DNA of 64,000 nucleotides from a virus. Location of the stretch: positions 62,001 through 126,000 of the IMG/VR virus record IMGVR_UViG_3300044846_003114; one strand, written 5' to 3'. Under the pieces are notes generated by a model. The model searched no databases. It had not been told where the DNA came from and worked only from the letters and a program-made list of their open reading frames with translations. The position numbers and the translations under genes were made by a program. Positions 22,016-30,496 of this stretch are shown here, piece after piece. The stretch's first letter is position 1, and the number at the start of each line of letters is the position of its first letter.

Positions 22016-22636
22016 ATGAAACTATCATTATACACCATTGCAGAACAAATGAATGATTTGGCCTTCGATAGAAGATACGGAACGGCGGATGCTGCAGAAA
22101 AATCTAATAAGGCGAATCGTGAATTAATTAATGCAATTGGTGGACCACATAGGGTTCTAGAAATTATGTCGATTGCAAGTATATTCATTCCAGTGGTTGG
22201 TCCATTGGTATCCATGGGATTGGGATTTATAGATTCTGCCGTTTATCTAAAAGAAGGTAAGAAGAAGGAAGCTGCGGTTGCTACAATCTTGGCCATATTA
22301 CCGAAGGTTACCGAGGTGGTTGCTGCAATTCCTGCTGTAAAACAATTGGGACAAAAAGGTATGCAGGCTCTTGCAAATAAACTTGCTTCTAATATGGAAC
22401 TCGGTATGCTTGAAAAACGTGCCCTTGAGGATATCGTTAGGAAAAAATCCATGGTGTATAAAGCCGTTCAGGATTATACAAAGAAAGTGGTTTATGATGG
22501 TTCACAGAAACTTGCAACTCTTCCTCCTGCTCAGCAGGTTATATTAAAGACTGTGGCCGATGCGGGTATTGGACAATTAAAGACCACGGTTAGAAGTAGT
22601 GCGGTTAGTGGTGTTGCAAATACAATGGTAAAATAA
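22016..22636 (+). CDS. Tagged membrane-active internal protein, 206 aa
   Basis: Start chosen at 22016 (MKLSLYTIAEQMNDLAFD), which gives the tag with an IAE site at 8-10 and fits the TATTTATA spacing. Residues about 45-75 (IASIFIPVVGPLVSMGLGFIDSAVYL) and 80-105 (AAVATILAILPKVTEVVAAI) are strongly hydrophobic. The GxGFIDSxxYLKEGKKKEA pattern resembles the 52761 protein (GFLWGIMTMYDGYLL). Such helices suit a pore or channel formed in the host membrane during DNA entry. Confidence 0.82.
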   Translation: MKLSLYTIAEQMNDLAFDRRYGTADAAEKSNKANRELINAIGGPHRVLEIMSIASIFIPVVGPLVSMGLGFIDSAVYLKEGKKKEAAVATILAILPKVTEVVAAIPAVKQLGQKGMQALANKLASNMELGMLEKRALEDIVRKKSMVYKAVQDYTKKVVYDGSQKLATLPPAQQVILKTVADAGIGQLKTTVRSSAVSGVANTMVK

Positions 22637-22730
22637 ACCTCGTATATCCCCGTTCACAGTTCTCGTACTCCGGTACCCCCGTTCGCAATTTGTGTCTCTC
22701 TATTTTTTGTGTCCCTTACTTATTTTGGGA
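22637..22730. other. Intergenic, CCCGTTC direct repeat
   Basis: CCCCGTTCACAGTTCTCGTA then CCCCCGTTCGCAATTTGTG; otherwise nothing recognisable. Confidence 0.4.
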
Positions 22731-22738
22731 TATTTATA
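22731..22738 (+). promoter_or_regulatory. TATTTATA late-promoter candidate
   Basis: Seven nt before the ATG at 22746. Confidence 0.45.
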
Positions 22739-22745
22739 TGTGTAT

Positions 22746-23993
22746 ATGAAATTAATTGATATTATATTTGAGAGTGTTTTAACTGAACGTATGTTATGGA
22801 CTCCAGAAACTAAAAAACAAAGTCTAATAAATAACCCCGAATTAGGTAATTTGGATTTTACTAATGCTGAAGTTGTTTATAATCCCGTAATTCAAAAATG
22901 GATGGTTAGAGGTTTTTCATGTAAAAAACATCCAGAATGGACCAAGGAAGATTTTACAAAAACCATTGCGGTTGAAAAAAGGACAAGTGGATGTAGAATT
23001 TGTGGTTTGGAATCAATTAGTAAAAAAAGATTTGAACAGAAGAAATATACTAAAGAATTATTAAGAGATATTGCGTCGAAATACGAAACAAAAAAGAAAT
23101 TTGAAAAGGGGAACCAACCCGCATATCAAGCGGCGATATCATTTGGTCCTTGTTATGATAAAACAACGGGTGAAGAGGTACCTTGTAAGTATTTTAATAA
23201 AGATAAAAATTTTACAGTATATCGACCAAATACTAAAAATACATTTGGGTTTATTGACGATATATGTTCTCATATGAAATTTGGTGGTTATTACGGGGAA
23301 AAATTTATTTACTCATATACATTCTTTGATGATAAAAATGATATTGTTGGAATTTATGTTGGGTTAACAAATGACGAGGAAAGAAGAAAACAACAACATT
23401 TATTACCTAAAGAAAATGAGGCGGAGTCTGCCGTTGGTAAGTTCATTAAAGAAAATCCAAATTTTAGATATAAGTATAAAAAATTAACTAATATGGTTAA
23501 TTTTGATTTGGCAAAAAAATTAGAATCTTACTACGAAGAAAAATATAAGAGTAAAGGATATAGAATTTTAAACATTGCTAGAACTGGTGGAGGGGGTAAA
23601 ACATTTATTCCAAATGAATATTATATAGAAAAAGCACAAAAATGGGTTAAAGAAAAATTAGTTAAAGGAGAGGTTCCATATGTGGGTGACTATAATTTAT
23701 ACGACCATACCAATTATAAATCAATTAGGGCTAAAAAATTAATGGACTTAGCCTTTAAAGGAATGGAATATAGAGACAGGAAAAAATATTCTGATCAAGA
23801 CATTATCAATGTTGCAATGTCTTGTGGTTCGTATTCTGAATTTATAAAAAAATATAAAAGTACCTTTGCTCAACAAGCAAATAGAAGATTTATGTTAGAC
23901 GATATTAAACAAATGTTTAAAGACGGACTTAATAAAATAGAAAAAATAAACGGATCCAAACTATCGTTTAAAAATATATTAAAACAACTATAA
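22746..23993 (+). CDS. Tagged GIY-YIG endonuclease
   Basis: 415 aa. Tag MKLIDIIFESVLTER (IFE 7-9). Residues 60-90 hold a small zinc-like knuckle (SCKKHPEWT...SGCRICG). A GIY-YIG nuclease core follows at about 188-290: FIYSYTFF, GIYVGLTNDEERRKQQHLL (GIY-YIG variant with Arg213 and His218), a later Glu-rich helix ENEAESAVG and N-x-x-x-x-GGGG. The C-terminal 120 residues are basic and probably bind DNA. GIY-YIG enzymes in phages usually home; the tag instead suggests packaging and delivery to cut host DNA. Confidence 0.88.
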   Translation: MKLIDIIFESVLTERMLWTPETKKQSLINNPELGNLDFTNAEVVYNPVIQKWMVRGFSCKKHPEWTKEDFTKTIAVEKRTSGCRICGLESISKKRFEQKKYTKELLRDIASKYETKKKFEKGNQPAYQAAISFGPCYDKTTGEEVPCKYFNKDKNFTVYRPNTKNTFGFIDDICSHMKFGGYYGEKFIYSYTFFDDKNDIVGIYVGLTNDEERRKQQHLLPKENEAESAVGKFIKENPNFRYKYKKLTNMVNFDLAKKLESYYEEKYKSKGYRILNIARTGGGGKTFIPNEYYIEKAQKWVKEKLVKGEVPYVGDYNLYDHTNYKSIRAKKLMDLAFKGMEYRDRKKYSDQDIINVAMSCGSYSEFIKKYKSTFAQQANRRFMLDDIKQMFKDGLNKIEKINGSKLSFKNILKQL

Positions 23994-23994
23994 T

Positions 23995-24117
23995 ATGGGA
24001 ACAGCTCCAAAAAAAACACGTGCAATGAGAAGTGTACGTTCAGGAAGAAAGAAAATGGAAATCTATAAAAAGAATCAAGAAATTCTTAAGAAGTATTTGA
24101 AATTGGCTAAAGGGTAA
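23995..24117 (+). CDS. Small basic protein, 40 aa
   Basis: MGTAPKKTRAMRSVRSGRKK..., ending EILKKYLKLAKG. Almost half the residues are Lys or Arg. It starts in the TAATATG junction after the GIY-YIG gene and its TAA overlaps the next ATG. The size equals that of the 20397-20519 protein though the sequences differ. Probably binds DNA or RNA; possibly a head-packaged histone-like peptide. Confidence 0.75.
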   Translation: MGTAPKKTRAMRSVRSGRKKMEIYKKNQEILKKYLKLAKG

Positions 24118-24755
24118 TGAAATTTGAAAACATTATTATTGAAATGATTCAACATGATGTTGATGAGATTGCAACGAAAGAAAAAGAACTCGTTGGTAAA
24201 GGAGCATTTCATAATGTGTACCCATCAAATAAAAATCCAAATATAGTTTATAAGATTGGGTTTGATGAAGATGTTAATGGTTGGGTGGATTTATTTAAAA
24301 GCCGTCCCGATATTTTTCCAAAGGTATATGGTGCCGGTCACGTTGACATCAAATTGAAAAAACAAGTAACCAACTTCTCTTGGAGAACTGGTGAGTTTAA
24401 ACCAATTACATATAACCCCGGTGACACTGTTAAAGTAAAGTACGTTGCGGTTGAGAGGTTGAATACCGAGAAAGCAAAACAACATTGGAATTCATTGGCT
24501 AATGTTATCTCAACAATGTCAGGTAAATCATTACAAACATATCTTACAAGTTTGGGGATGGATGAGGAAATGGAGGAAGAATTTTTATCTCTCGGTGAAA
24601 AACTAAAAGAAACGGGTAATGAATTCATTTACAAAATCTTTGTTGAGTTATATAATCTTGTTCATTCTGTATACGAATTGAAACCAACTGCAGATGTTCA
24701 CGTCGGTAACTATGGGTATGATAAGGATGGTAATCTAAAATGCTTGGATATTTAA
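24117..24755 (+). CDS. Second tagged kinase-like protein, 212 aa
   Basis: Tag MKFENIIIEMIQHD (IIE 7-9). Kinase-like elements: LVGKGAFHNVY (Gly loop about 25-35), VYKIG with Lys46, VKYVAVERLN at the hinge, and a C-terminal catalytic segment TADVHVGNYGYDKDGNLKCLDI (Asp193, Asn198, Asp211), again ending at the DFG-like position. The same order and the same abrupt end as in the 18339-18845 product make them diverged paralogues. Predicted injected kinase or pseudokinase. Start overlaps the upstream stop (TAATG). Confidence 0.85.
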   Translation: MKFENIIIEMIQHDVDEIATKEKELVGKGAFHNVYPSNKNPNIVYKIGFDEDVNGWVDLFKSRPDIFPKVYGAGHVDIKLKKQVTNFSWRTGEFKPITYNPGDTVKVKYVAVERLNTEKAKQHWNSLANVISTMSGKSLQTYLTSLGMDEEMEEEFLSLGEKLKETGNEFIYKIFVELYNLVHSVYELKPTADVHVGNYGYDKDGNLKCLDI

Positions 24756-24759
24756 TATT

Positions 24760-25917
24760 ATGAAATTACTCGATTCTTTATTTGAGGCGGTTGTTGATAT
24801 TAGTGAAATAACTAAAATGACTCGAGATGAATTTATTGAAAGGGCCAAAAAAGTTCATGGTGACAAATATAATTACACTAAAGTAAATTATATTAATACT
24901 GAGACACCTGTCGAAATTATTTGTAATAAAAAAGATAAAGACGGTAATGAACACGGGCCATGGAGAACATTACCAACAAAACATATGAAGTCTGTTGGAG
25001 GTTCAATATGCCCAAAATGCAACGCCGAACGTTTGAGAGAACTATACTCATCAACAACCGATGAATTTATTGAAAGGGCCAAAAAAGTTCACGGAAACAA
25101 ATACGATTATAGTAAAGTAAACTACGTTAATGTTTATGAACCGGTAACCATTATTTGTCATAAAAAAGACGAAAATGATGTTGAGCACGGTTCTTTTAGT
25201 CAAACACCAAAAAGTCATTACGGAGGTAGTGGTTGTCCAAAATGTGGTGTGGAAAAAATGAGACAACAATATTCATTGACAACCGATGAGTTTATTGATA
25301 GGGCGAAAAAAGTTCACGGAGACAAATACGATTATAGTGAAACTAAATATGTAAATGCACTTACGCCAGTTTTAGTAATTTGTCACGAAAAAAATAAAGA
25401 CGGTGATGAACACGGCCCGTTTTTACAATTACCGAGAAATCACACTAGAGGTAGTGGTTGTCCCATATGTGCTAGTTCTAAAGGGGAGAGTGTAATAAAG
25501 GAACTTTTGGACAAACAAGGAATAAAATATATTCAAGAATACCAAAATAAATATTGTACCTCTTTTAAAAATAGAACGAAAAAATGTACATTATTAGAAT
25601 TTGACTTTTATTTATCTGAGATGAATGTCTTAATTGAATTTGATGGTGTGTACCATTTTAAAAAATATCATTCAAACACAAATGATGATTTTATGTCAAG
25701 TGTGTTAAATGATAGAGAAAAAAATAGTTTTACAAAATTGAAAGGGATAAAATTAATTCGTATTTCTTATTTAGATAATGATAATATTGTTGATGAGGTT
25801 ATTAATGGACTTAAAAGTAAAGAACAACTTTATTTAAGTACAAATTACCCGAGGGGTAAGGGGTGGGACAATGATAATTTTCAACCAACAACTAAGTTTA
25901 TTAAAAAATACACATAA
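24760..25917 (+). CDS. Tagged nuclease: three DUF723-type zinc repeats plus PD-(D/E)XK domain
   Basis: 385 aa. Tag MKLLDSLFEAVVD (LFE 7-9). Three tandem repeats (about 21-93, 99-168, 174-240), each DEFIxRAKKVHGxKYDYSxxxYVN...IICxK...HG...GxxCPxC, are DUF723-like treble-clef DNA-binding units. Residues 244-360 look like a Vsr/DUF559-type nuclease: LLEFDFYLSEMNVLIEFDGVYHFK (Asp282, Glu293) and IKLIRISY. Such fusions occur in homing nucleases of giant viruses and phages. With the tag, delivery into the host with the genome is likely. Confidence 0.9.
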   Translation: MKLLDSLFEAVVDISEITKMTRDEFIERAKKVHGDKYNYTKVNYINTETPVEIICNKKDKDGNEHGPWRTLPTKHMKSVGGSICPKCNAERLRELYSSTTDEFIERAKKVHGNKYDYSKVNYVNVYEPVTIICHKKDENDVEHGSFSQTPKSHYGGSGCPKCGVEKMRQQYSLTTDEFIDRAKKVHGDKYDYSETKYVNALTPVLVICHEKNKDGDEHGPFLQLPRNHTRGSGCPICASSKGESVIKELLDKQGIKYIQEYQNKYCTSFKNRTKKCTLLEFDFYLSEMNVLIEFDGVYHFKKYHSNTNDDFMSSVLNDREKNSFTKLKGIKLIRISYLDNDNIVDEVINGLKSKEQLYLSTNYPRGKGWDNDNFQPTTKFIKKYT

Positions 25918-25920
25918 AAC

Positions 25921-26232
25921 ATGAAATTAACAGACATACTAACGGAATCGAAGTCATTCGATGAGTTCGCAGAAAAAAGAATGGGTGGGGCATCTAAGAT
26001 TGCAAATAATGCAAAAGAGAAGGGAGGACCATCAATGTTGACATATCACCATTTTAAGGTGAAACTTCCTTATTATAAGAAAGCATCTGAAGGTAAATTT
26101 GATATGGAAGAATCGAAGAAAGAGTTTATTAAAACATTAAAAAGTATATCTTTAGAAATGAACCAAACCGAATTTCAAACAGAGGTTGGTCGTTTAGAGG
26201 TACTTGGTGAACTTATAATAAAACATAAATAA
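25921..26232 (+). CDS. Tagged hypothetical protein, 103 aa
   Basis: MKLTDILTESKSFDEFAEKR: tag with LTE at 7-9. The body is basic and helical (GPSMLTYHHFKVKLPYYKKASEGKFDMEE...). Family not recognised. Stop overlaps the next start (TAATG), indicating co-expression with the 170-aa tagged protein. Confidence 0.82.
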   Translation: MKLTDILTESKSFDEFAEKRMGGASKIANNAKEKGGPSMLTYHHFKVKLPYYKKASEGKFDMEESKKEFIKTLKSISLEMNQTEFQTEVGRLEVLGELIIKHK

Positions 26233-26744
26233 TGAAATTATTAGACATTTTAAAAGAACAAGGATGGTCAAACCCTGAAAAGGCGGCATCTGGACCACAA
26301 AAGTGTGGGATTACAAAAGGTAATGACGGGTCAAGTAATAGAGAAATGAGACAACAGGATAGAGAGCTTGCGGCAAGTAATAGAGCCGAATCCAAAGCAA
26401 ATTCCGCAGAACTTAAGAAGACTTTTGATATGAGATACAGTAGAGATAATGAACCTTTAGATAAAGCAACCAGAAATCAAATCTTTGGTGAATACAAACA
26501 GTTTAACCAAGGTTTATTAGATGGAGGTTCATATTCTCCCGAACAAAAATTTGCAGTCTTATATAAGGTTTATGATTGGGTTAAGAACGTACCGAGTATA
26601 TCATACACCAAAAAATTATCAGTTAAATTTAACAATCCAAATATAAAATCAATCTCTCTTGAACAACTTGCGGGTTATGCAAATCAAATGGGATGGGACA
26701 ATTTTATAAATTGGTATAATGCAGGTGGACCTGTCATTAAGTAA
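26232..26744 (+). CDS. Tagged hypothetical protein, 170 aa
   Basis: MKLLDILKEQGWSNPEKAAS: tag with LKE at 7-9 followed by Gln, the residue most often seen after the site in this set. Then a low-complexity helical region (REMRQQDRELAASNRAESKAN) and a globular C-terminal half (FAVLYKVYDWVKNVPSIS...GWDNFINWYNAGG). No family recognised. Confidence 0.82.
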   Translation: MKLLDILKEQGWSNPEKAASGPQKCGITKGNDGSSNREMRQQDRELAASNRAESKANSAELKKTFDMRYSRDNEPLDKATRNQIFGEYKQFNQGLLDGGSYSPEQKFAVLYKVYDWVKNVPSISYTKKLSVKFNNPNIKSISLEQLAGYANQMGWDNFINWYNAGGPVIK

Positions 26745-26747
26745 GAT

Positions 26748-26799
26748 ACCTCCGGTTTGAAGACCGGACTTAGGGCCGGGACTAGTTACTAATCCCGTT
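26748..26799 (+). ncRNA. Structured segment before terminator (two hairpins)
   Basis: CTCCGGTTT-gaa-GACCGGA and CGGGACTAG-ttact-AATCCCG are consecutive hairpins between the stop at 26744 and the terminator. They may be a 3' UTR structure stabilising the tagged-gene mRNA, or a short processed RNA. Confidence 0.4.
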
Positions 26800-26832
26800 G
26801 GGACAAGAATTCGCTACTCTTGTCCCTTTTTT
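26800..26832 (+). terminator. Intrinsic terminator
   Basis: GGGACAAGA-attcgctac-TCTTGTCCC then TTTTTT. Confidence 0.88.
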
Positions 26833-26857
26833 ATTTAAATTATTTAACAAATCTGTA

Positions 26858-26865
26858 TATTTATA
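26858..26865 (+). promoter_or_regulatory. TATTTATA late-promoter candidate
   Basis: Sixteen nt before the ATG at 26882, just after a terminator. Confidence 0.5.
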
Positions 26866-26881
26866 AGGATACAATATCAAA

Positions 26882-27238
26882 ATGGGAAAAAAAATCAAAA
26901 TTACAGAAGAGCAATTAAAGAAAATAATTGCGTCTAAACAAGTTAACGAACAATTTGGGTGGGGTGGTGAAGAAAAGGATGTGGCTAGTGAAACAGAAAG
27001 AATGATTAATAGTTTTGTTAGTCAATATAAGGATTTGGTTGCAGGTTCGGACTTCGATAATGAAGAATCTTTATTAAATGCTTGTGATGTATTAAAATCT
27101 AAATTATGTGGTAATAATGAACCGGTAGATTATACAATGGGTAGTGATGATGAAAATATGTTACCGAATCCACCATCTGAAATTGAAATGAACGAATCGG
27201 TAATCAAAATAAAATCGGAATTTAATAGATTTTTATAA
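26882..27238 (+). CDS. Tagged (long-form) hypothetical protein, 118 aa
   Basis: MGKKIKITEEQLKKIIASKQ then VNEQFGWGG: long-form tag with I-T-E-E-Q-L-x-x-I-I and a VNE|Q site near residue 23. The rest is acidic and helical with two Cys (NACDVLKSKLCGNN). No family recognised. Ends with its own terminator at 27246. Confidence 0.82.
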   Translation: MGKKIKITEEQLKKIIASKQVNEQFGWGGEEKDVASETERMINSFVSQYKDLVAGSDFDNEESLLNACDVLKSKLCGNNEPVDYTMGSDDENMLPNPPSEIEMNESVIKIKSEFNRFL

Positions 27239-27245
27239 TATTAAA

Positions 27246-27269
27246 AACCCTCACAATGAGGGTTTTTTT
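27246..27269 (+). terminator. Intrinsic terminator
   Basis: AACCCTCA-caa-TGAGGGTTTTTTT. Confidence 0.85.
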
Positions 27270-27488
27270 ATGCCCATGGAGAAACAAAAATGTAATTTTA
27301 TTGGTTGTTGTAGAGACGCAGAATATAAAGAAACATATAAAGTTCTTGATAGTAATTTAGGTCTATACTCGTTCACAACCAATTTATGTACAAAACACTT
27401 TTGGGAGATTCATAACTTCAAGGAAAAGGTTATTGGCGACTTTTCAGTGTTCTTTAAGGAGAATCCAGATAAATCCTATCACGTATAG
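27270..27488 (+). CDS. Cys-rich small protein, 72 aa
   Basis: MPMEKQKCNFIGCCRDAEYK...TNLCTKHFWEIHNF. Four Cys and two His (C-x4-CC, then C-x2-H) suggest a zinc site. No tag. The ATG lies immediately after a terminator, so its transcription start is unclear; some read-through is likely. Function unknown. Confidence 0.7.
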   Translation: MPMEKQKCNFIGCCRDAEYKETYKVLDSNLGLYSFTTNLCTKHFWEIHNFKEKVIGDFSVFFKENPDKSYHV

Positions 27489-27496
27489 TATTTATA
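27489..27496 (+). promoter_or_regulatory. TATTTATA late-promoter candidate
   Basis: Four nt before the ATG at 27501. Confidence 0.6.
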
Positions 27497-27500
27497 CTAT

Positions 27501-28109
27501 ATGAAAATAGTATTAACTGAAAATCAATACAAATCTATTATTCTTGAAGAAACGAATGGTATTGATTCATTTATTGATGAGTTATTAACCGCTTACCCAA
27601 GATTGGAGTCTCATATTGATTTAGTTAAGAAATTCATAGAAGAATCAAATTGTCAAAATATTGAATTTGGTACCTTTAAGTTACCGGCTGCAGGTATATC
27701 ATTACACAACAAAGTTGTTATAAATAAGAAGGTATTAAAATACACATTAGAAAATACCTTATTTGTTATTTTCCACGAAGTCGCTCACCAATACCAATAC
27801 AAGAAATATGGTTCAGGTATGATGCATAGATTTTATGTTGGGGAAGTTGATATGGATGAGGCGGTTAGATTTTTAAAATATACGGAAAATGTTGCGGATC
27901 AATTTGGGTTGAGAAAGTGTAGGGAATTTGTTAAATTAGGTTTACTAACCAAAGAATATGTTCCTGAAATGGGGGGATATGACAATTATAGTGATATGAT
28001 GTTTGTAAACTATCTTAATATGCTTAGAGATAAAATAAAAGAAAGTGGTGAAACGGACGATGAAAAAATAAGTGAGTCTCTTTATAACTGGGCAATTGTA
28101 AAATTATAA
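27501..28109 (+). CDS. Tagged zinc metallopeptidase-like protein
   Basis: 202 aa. Long-form tag MKIVLTENQYKSIILEETNG (ILE near 14-16). Then a minimal metalloprotease: LFVIFHEVAHQYQYKK (HExxH at 92-96) with a third-ligand candidate in TENVADQFG (Glu129) 33 residues on, as in gluzincins of the ImmA/SprT-like type. A phage-delivered protease could cleave a host repressor or defence protein. Starts with TATTTATA-N4-ATG. Confidence 0.88.
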   Translation: MKIVLTENQYKSIILEETNGIDSFIDELLTAYPRLESHIDLVKKFIEESNCQNIEFGTFKLPAAGISLHNKVVINKKVLKYTLENTLFVIFHEVAHQYQYKKYGSGMMHRFYVGEVDMDEAVRFLKYTENVADQFGLRKCREFVKLGLLTKEYVPEMGGYDNYSDMMFVNYLNMLRDKIKESGETDDEKISESLYNWAIVKL

Positions 28110-28110
28110 T

Positions 28111-28569
28111 ATGAAAATAGTATTAACAGAATCACAATTAAAGTATATTATTGAATCTGAAAAAAACGGAGTCATACATTGTGATGGTTGCGGGTGGGAG
28201 TGGAAAAAATCGGATGGTGGTAAAGACCCCTATACTTGTCACAAATGTGGTCATGTTAACAAAGAAGAAGATATTGATGAGAGGAGTAGAAGTTTTGCAT
28301 TTACAAGAAAAAAAAGATTATTTAGTGAACCTGAAAGAATGTCTAATCCGTTGAGGTATAAAGAAGTGGATAGACTAAAAGAAGATGATGAAGGGGAAAG
28401 AAAAGATGTTTATAGTTCTTTAACCGACAAACAAATAAAAAGTATTGACGACTTAAACAAGGATGCAAAATTCTTGAAGTGTAAAGCGTGTAGGAAATTA
28501 TACACCCAAACCACATATAAAAAGAAAAAATCGTTACCCATTTGTCCTTGGTGTGGGAAACATAATTAA
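28111..28569 (+). CDS. Tagged double zinc-ribbon protein
   Basis: 152 aa. Tag MKIVLTESQLKYIIESEKNG is nearly identical to that of the upstream gene. First ribbon CDGCGWEWKKSDGGKDPYTC (Cys24, 27, 43, 46), a motif found in many virion-associated proteins of large phages; second ribbon CKACRKLYTQ...ICPWCG (Cys124, 127, 145, 148). A basic linker lies between them. It could bind DNA or RNA polymerase. Junction TAATATG with the metallopeptidase gene. Confidence 0.87.
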   Translation: MKIVLTESQLKYIIESEKNGVIHCDGCGWEWKKSDGGKDPYTCHKCGHVNKEEDIDERSRSFAFTRKKRLFSEPERMSNPLRYKEVDRLKEDDEGERKDVYSSLTDKQIKSIDDLNKDAKFLKCKACRKLYTQTTYKKKKSLPICPWCGKHN

Positions 28570-28580
28570 TAGCGATTAGA

Positions 28581-28588
28581 TATTTATT
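28581..28588 (+). promoter_or_regulatory. TATTTATT late-promoter-like element
   Basis: One mismatch to TATTTATA, 14 nt before the ATG at 28603. Confidence 0.35.
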
Positions 28589-28602
28589 TAAAAACCAGAT
28601 TA

Positions 28603-29829
28603 ATGAAACGAATTATTTTTACAGAAAGCCAAATGAAAATGGTTTTGAATGACATTATAAATGAACAAGTTGGCTTTGAAAGACAAGATAATGTCAATAC
28701 TATTGTATCAACAAAAGACCCTAAACACTCCAAATTTTTTGCAACCAAGGATTTGGGTTATATGGTAAAAAGGGCTGGTTTAAGATGGAATCAAAACACC
28801 AAAAGTATTGTGCCTGATGAAGAAATGGATAGGGAATTTGCTGAAAATGTTGCAAATATGAAATCTATGATGGATGGAACATCTGCACAGGTTTTTGATA
28901 GTATGTTAACTAAAAATCCAAACTTTTATTATTATTGTGTATTTCTTTTTATTAATGGTCAGTTTGGAACTCAAACTAAAAATAAAAAAATTGTTGTTGA
29001 TAATCAAACAACAATAAAGCAAGAGATGGTTAGTCCGGGTCAAGAGGGTAAGGAGATTGAAATTCCAAACGTCGAGCAGGGATATGAAATGGTTACTCCT
29101 CCGTCGGTTGAACAACCGATGCAATTTCAATTTAATGAGGCAATAATGACCCCTCAATTTATTCAATACATTAATGAAACTATTTTTGGTGGTATTGATC
29201 AAGCTATTAGTAATATGACCGCTCAATTAGAAAAAGATGGTAGACAAGCTGTAGACGTTTACATAAACAAATTACAAATTACCTCATCTAGTTCAACAAT
29301 ACCGAACGGACAAAGTAAACAAACGTTTCCAGGAAAAGTTCCAACATTTAAAGAATTATCAGATGCCAGAGCAAAAGTAGTATACGATTATTTGGTGGAT
29401 GGGTTAACCAAAAGAAAGGCACAATTCAATCAACAGGGTATCGTAATTAATAGTAATGGTACGAATGCAGGTAAAATGATAACTGTTAAGAGCGGAAATA
29501 AAATGATTGAGCTTGATGGGACAGGTACAAGTGGGGATGCGTATGTTGGTCAGGATAAACAAGAATTGGTTAAAAATCAAAGAGTTGACATGTCATTTGC
29601 ATTTGCAGTTAGAGGTACTAATCCCCCAAAAACAGGAAAGGTTACAATCGATTCAATTCCACCACAATTTGCACCCGTAGAAGTTACCGATTTTATAATT
29701 AGATTTACCGCCACCGGTAGAAATATACTTAAGTTAAGACCTAACATTAATCTTAGAATTACATTACCGAGAATATCGTTAAGGGGTTTATTTGGAAGAG
29801 GAACAAGTATGCCGTGTCCTAAACTCTAA
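28603..29829 (+). CDS. Tagged internal protein, 408 aa, possible OmpA-like segment
   Basis: MKRIIFTESQMKMVLNDIIN then EQVGFE: long-form tag with INE|Q at about 19-22. Residues about 270-370 (FKELSDARAKVVYDYLVDGL... KNQRVDMSFAFAVRG) have the order of an OmpA-like peptidoglycan-binding domain (xLSxxRAxxVxxYL...NRRVxI); I hold this as tentative. The C-terminal 60 residues are basic (TGRNILKLRPNINLRITLPR). Ends in a 4-nt convergent overlap with the CAP-domain gene. Confidence 0.82.
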   Translation: MKRIIFTESQMKMVLNDIINEQVGFERQDNVNTIVSTKDPKHSKFFATKDLGYMVKRAGLRWNQNTKSIVPDEEMDREFAENVANMKSMMDGTSAQVFDSMLTKNPNFYYYCVFLFINGQFGTQTKNKKIVVDNQTTIKQEMVSPGQEGKEIEIPNVEQGYEMVTPPSVEQPMQFQFNEAIMTPQFIQYINETIFGGIDQAISNMTAQLEKDGRQAVDVYINKLQITSSSSTIPNGQSKQTFPGKVPTFKELSDARAKVVYDYLVDGLTKRKAQFNQQGIVINSNGTNAGKMITVKSGNKMIELDGTGTSGDAYVGQDKQELVKNQRVDMSFAFAVRGTNPPKTGKVTIDSIPPQFAPVEVTDFIIRFTATGRNILKLRPNINLRITLPRISLRGLFGRGTSMPCPKL

Positions 29830-30389
29830 TTTAAAGCAACAAAACAAAAATACAAGGTTTTACTTTCACTATAACGATGTGATAAGTAAAACCTTTTTAT
29901 ATTAGGATTAAGAAGTAATTCGTTATGACTTTTTGAATATTTCCATTTTAAAAAGCAATACTTGGCAATGTTATAATTTGACACAACCCCTGTTGCCATT
30001 TCATTTTTTACATAATTTAATTCTTTAAGTTCTATTTCAATTGTGTCTCCTTTTTCATTTATTATTTTTTTAAAATGTTGATAGTTAGGTTTGTCTGTTT
30101 GAGTTGGGGTTTTAAATACAACAATATTTTCATAAGCCTCAGTATACTTTAATCCTCTATTAAACACCTTTTCAAAAAATCCCTTGTGACTATAATCTAA
30201 AATTATATCGTTACAACGTTCATCGGAAAAATCTTTTATTGACTCATCTAATAAAATCCTATGAAGACCATTAGTTGTTCGATATTCATTAATAATCTCT
30301 TCAAAATGTAATATAATAGATTTTTCATTATATACAGGAGTTGAGAACCCAAATATTGGTAGGGATAATAGGATTAAAATTTTCTTCAT
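29826..30389 (-). CDS. Secreted CAP/SCP-domain protein
   Basis: 187 aa from the ATG at 30389: signal peptide MKKILILLSLPIFGFSTPVY, then a CAP (SCP/PR-1-like) fold: FEEIINEYRTTNGLHRILLDESI, DYSHKGFF, YENIVVF, and the closing YSKSHNELLLNPNIKRFYLSHRY. Conserved His and Glu positions of the CAP cavity are present. The ending ALN is unusual for a type IX secretion signal, so export is probably to the periplasm. Phage-encoded CAP proteins are rare; likely an envelope moron. Confidence 0.85.
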   Translation of the reverse strand: MKKILILLSLPIFGFSTPVYNEKSIILHFEEIINEYRTTNGLHRILLDESIKDFSDERCNDIILDYSHKGFFEKVFNRGLKYTEAYENIVVFKTPTQTDKPNYQHFKKIINEKGDTIEIELKELNYVKNEMATGVVSNYNIAKYCFLKWKYSKSHNELLLNPNIKRFYLSHRYSESKTLYFCFVALN

Positions 30390-30496
30390 AAACCGAATTT
30401 TCACAAAAATATAGAATATTTCCGAATCTACTAAATTTCTTTATATCTATTGTTTGGATATTTATTGATAAATAAACATTTAATCAAATACAAATT

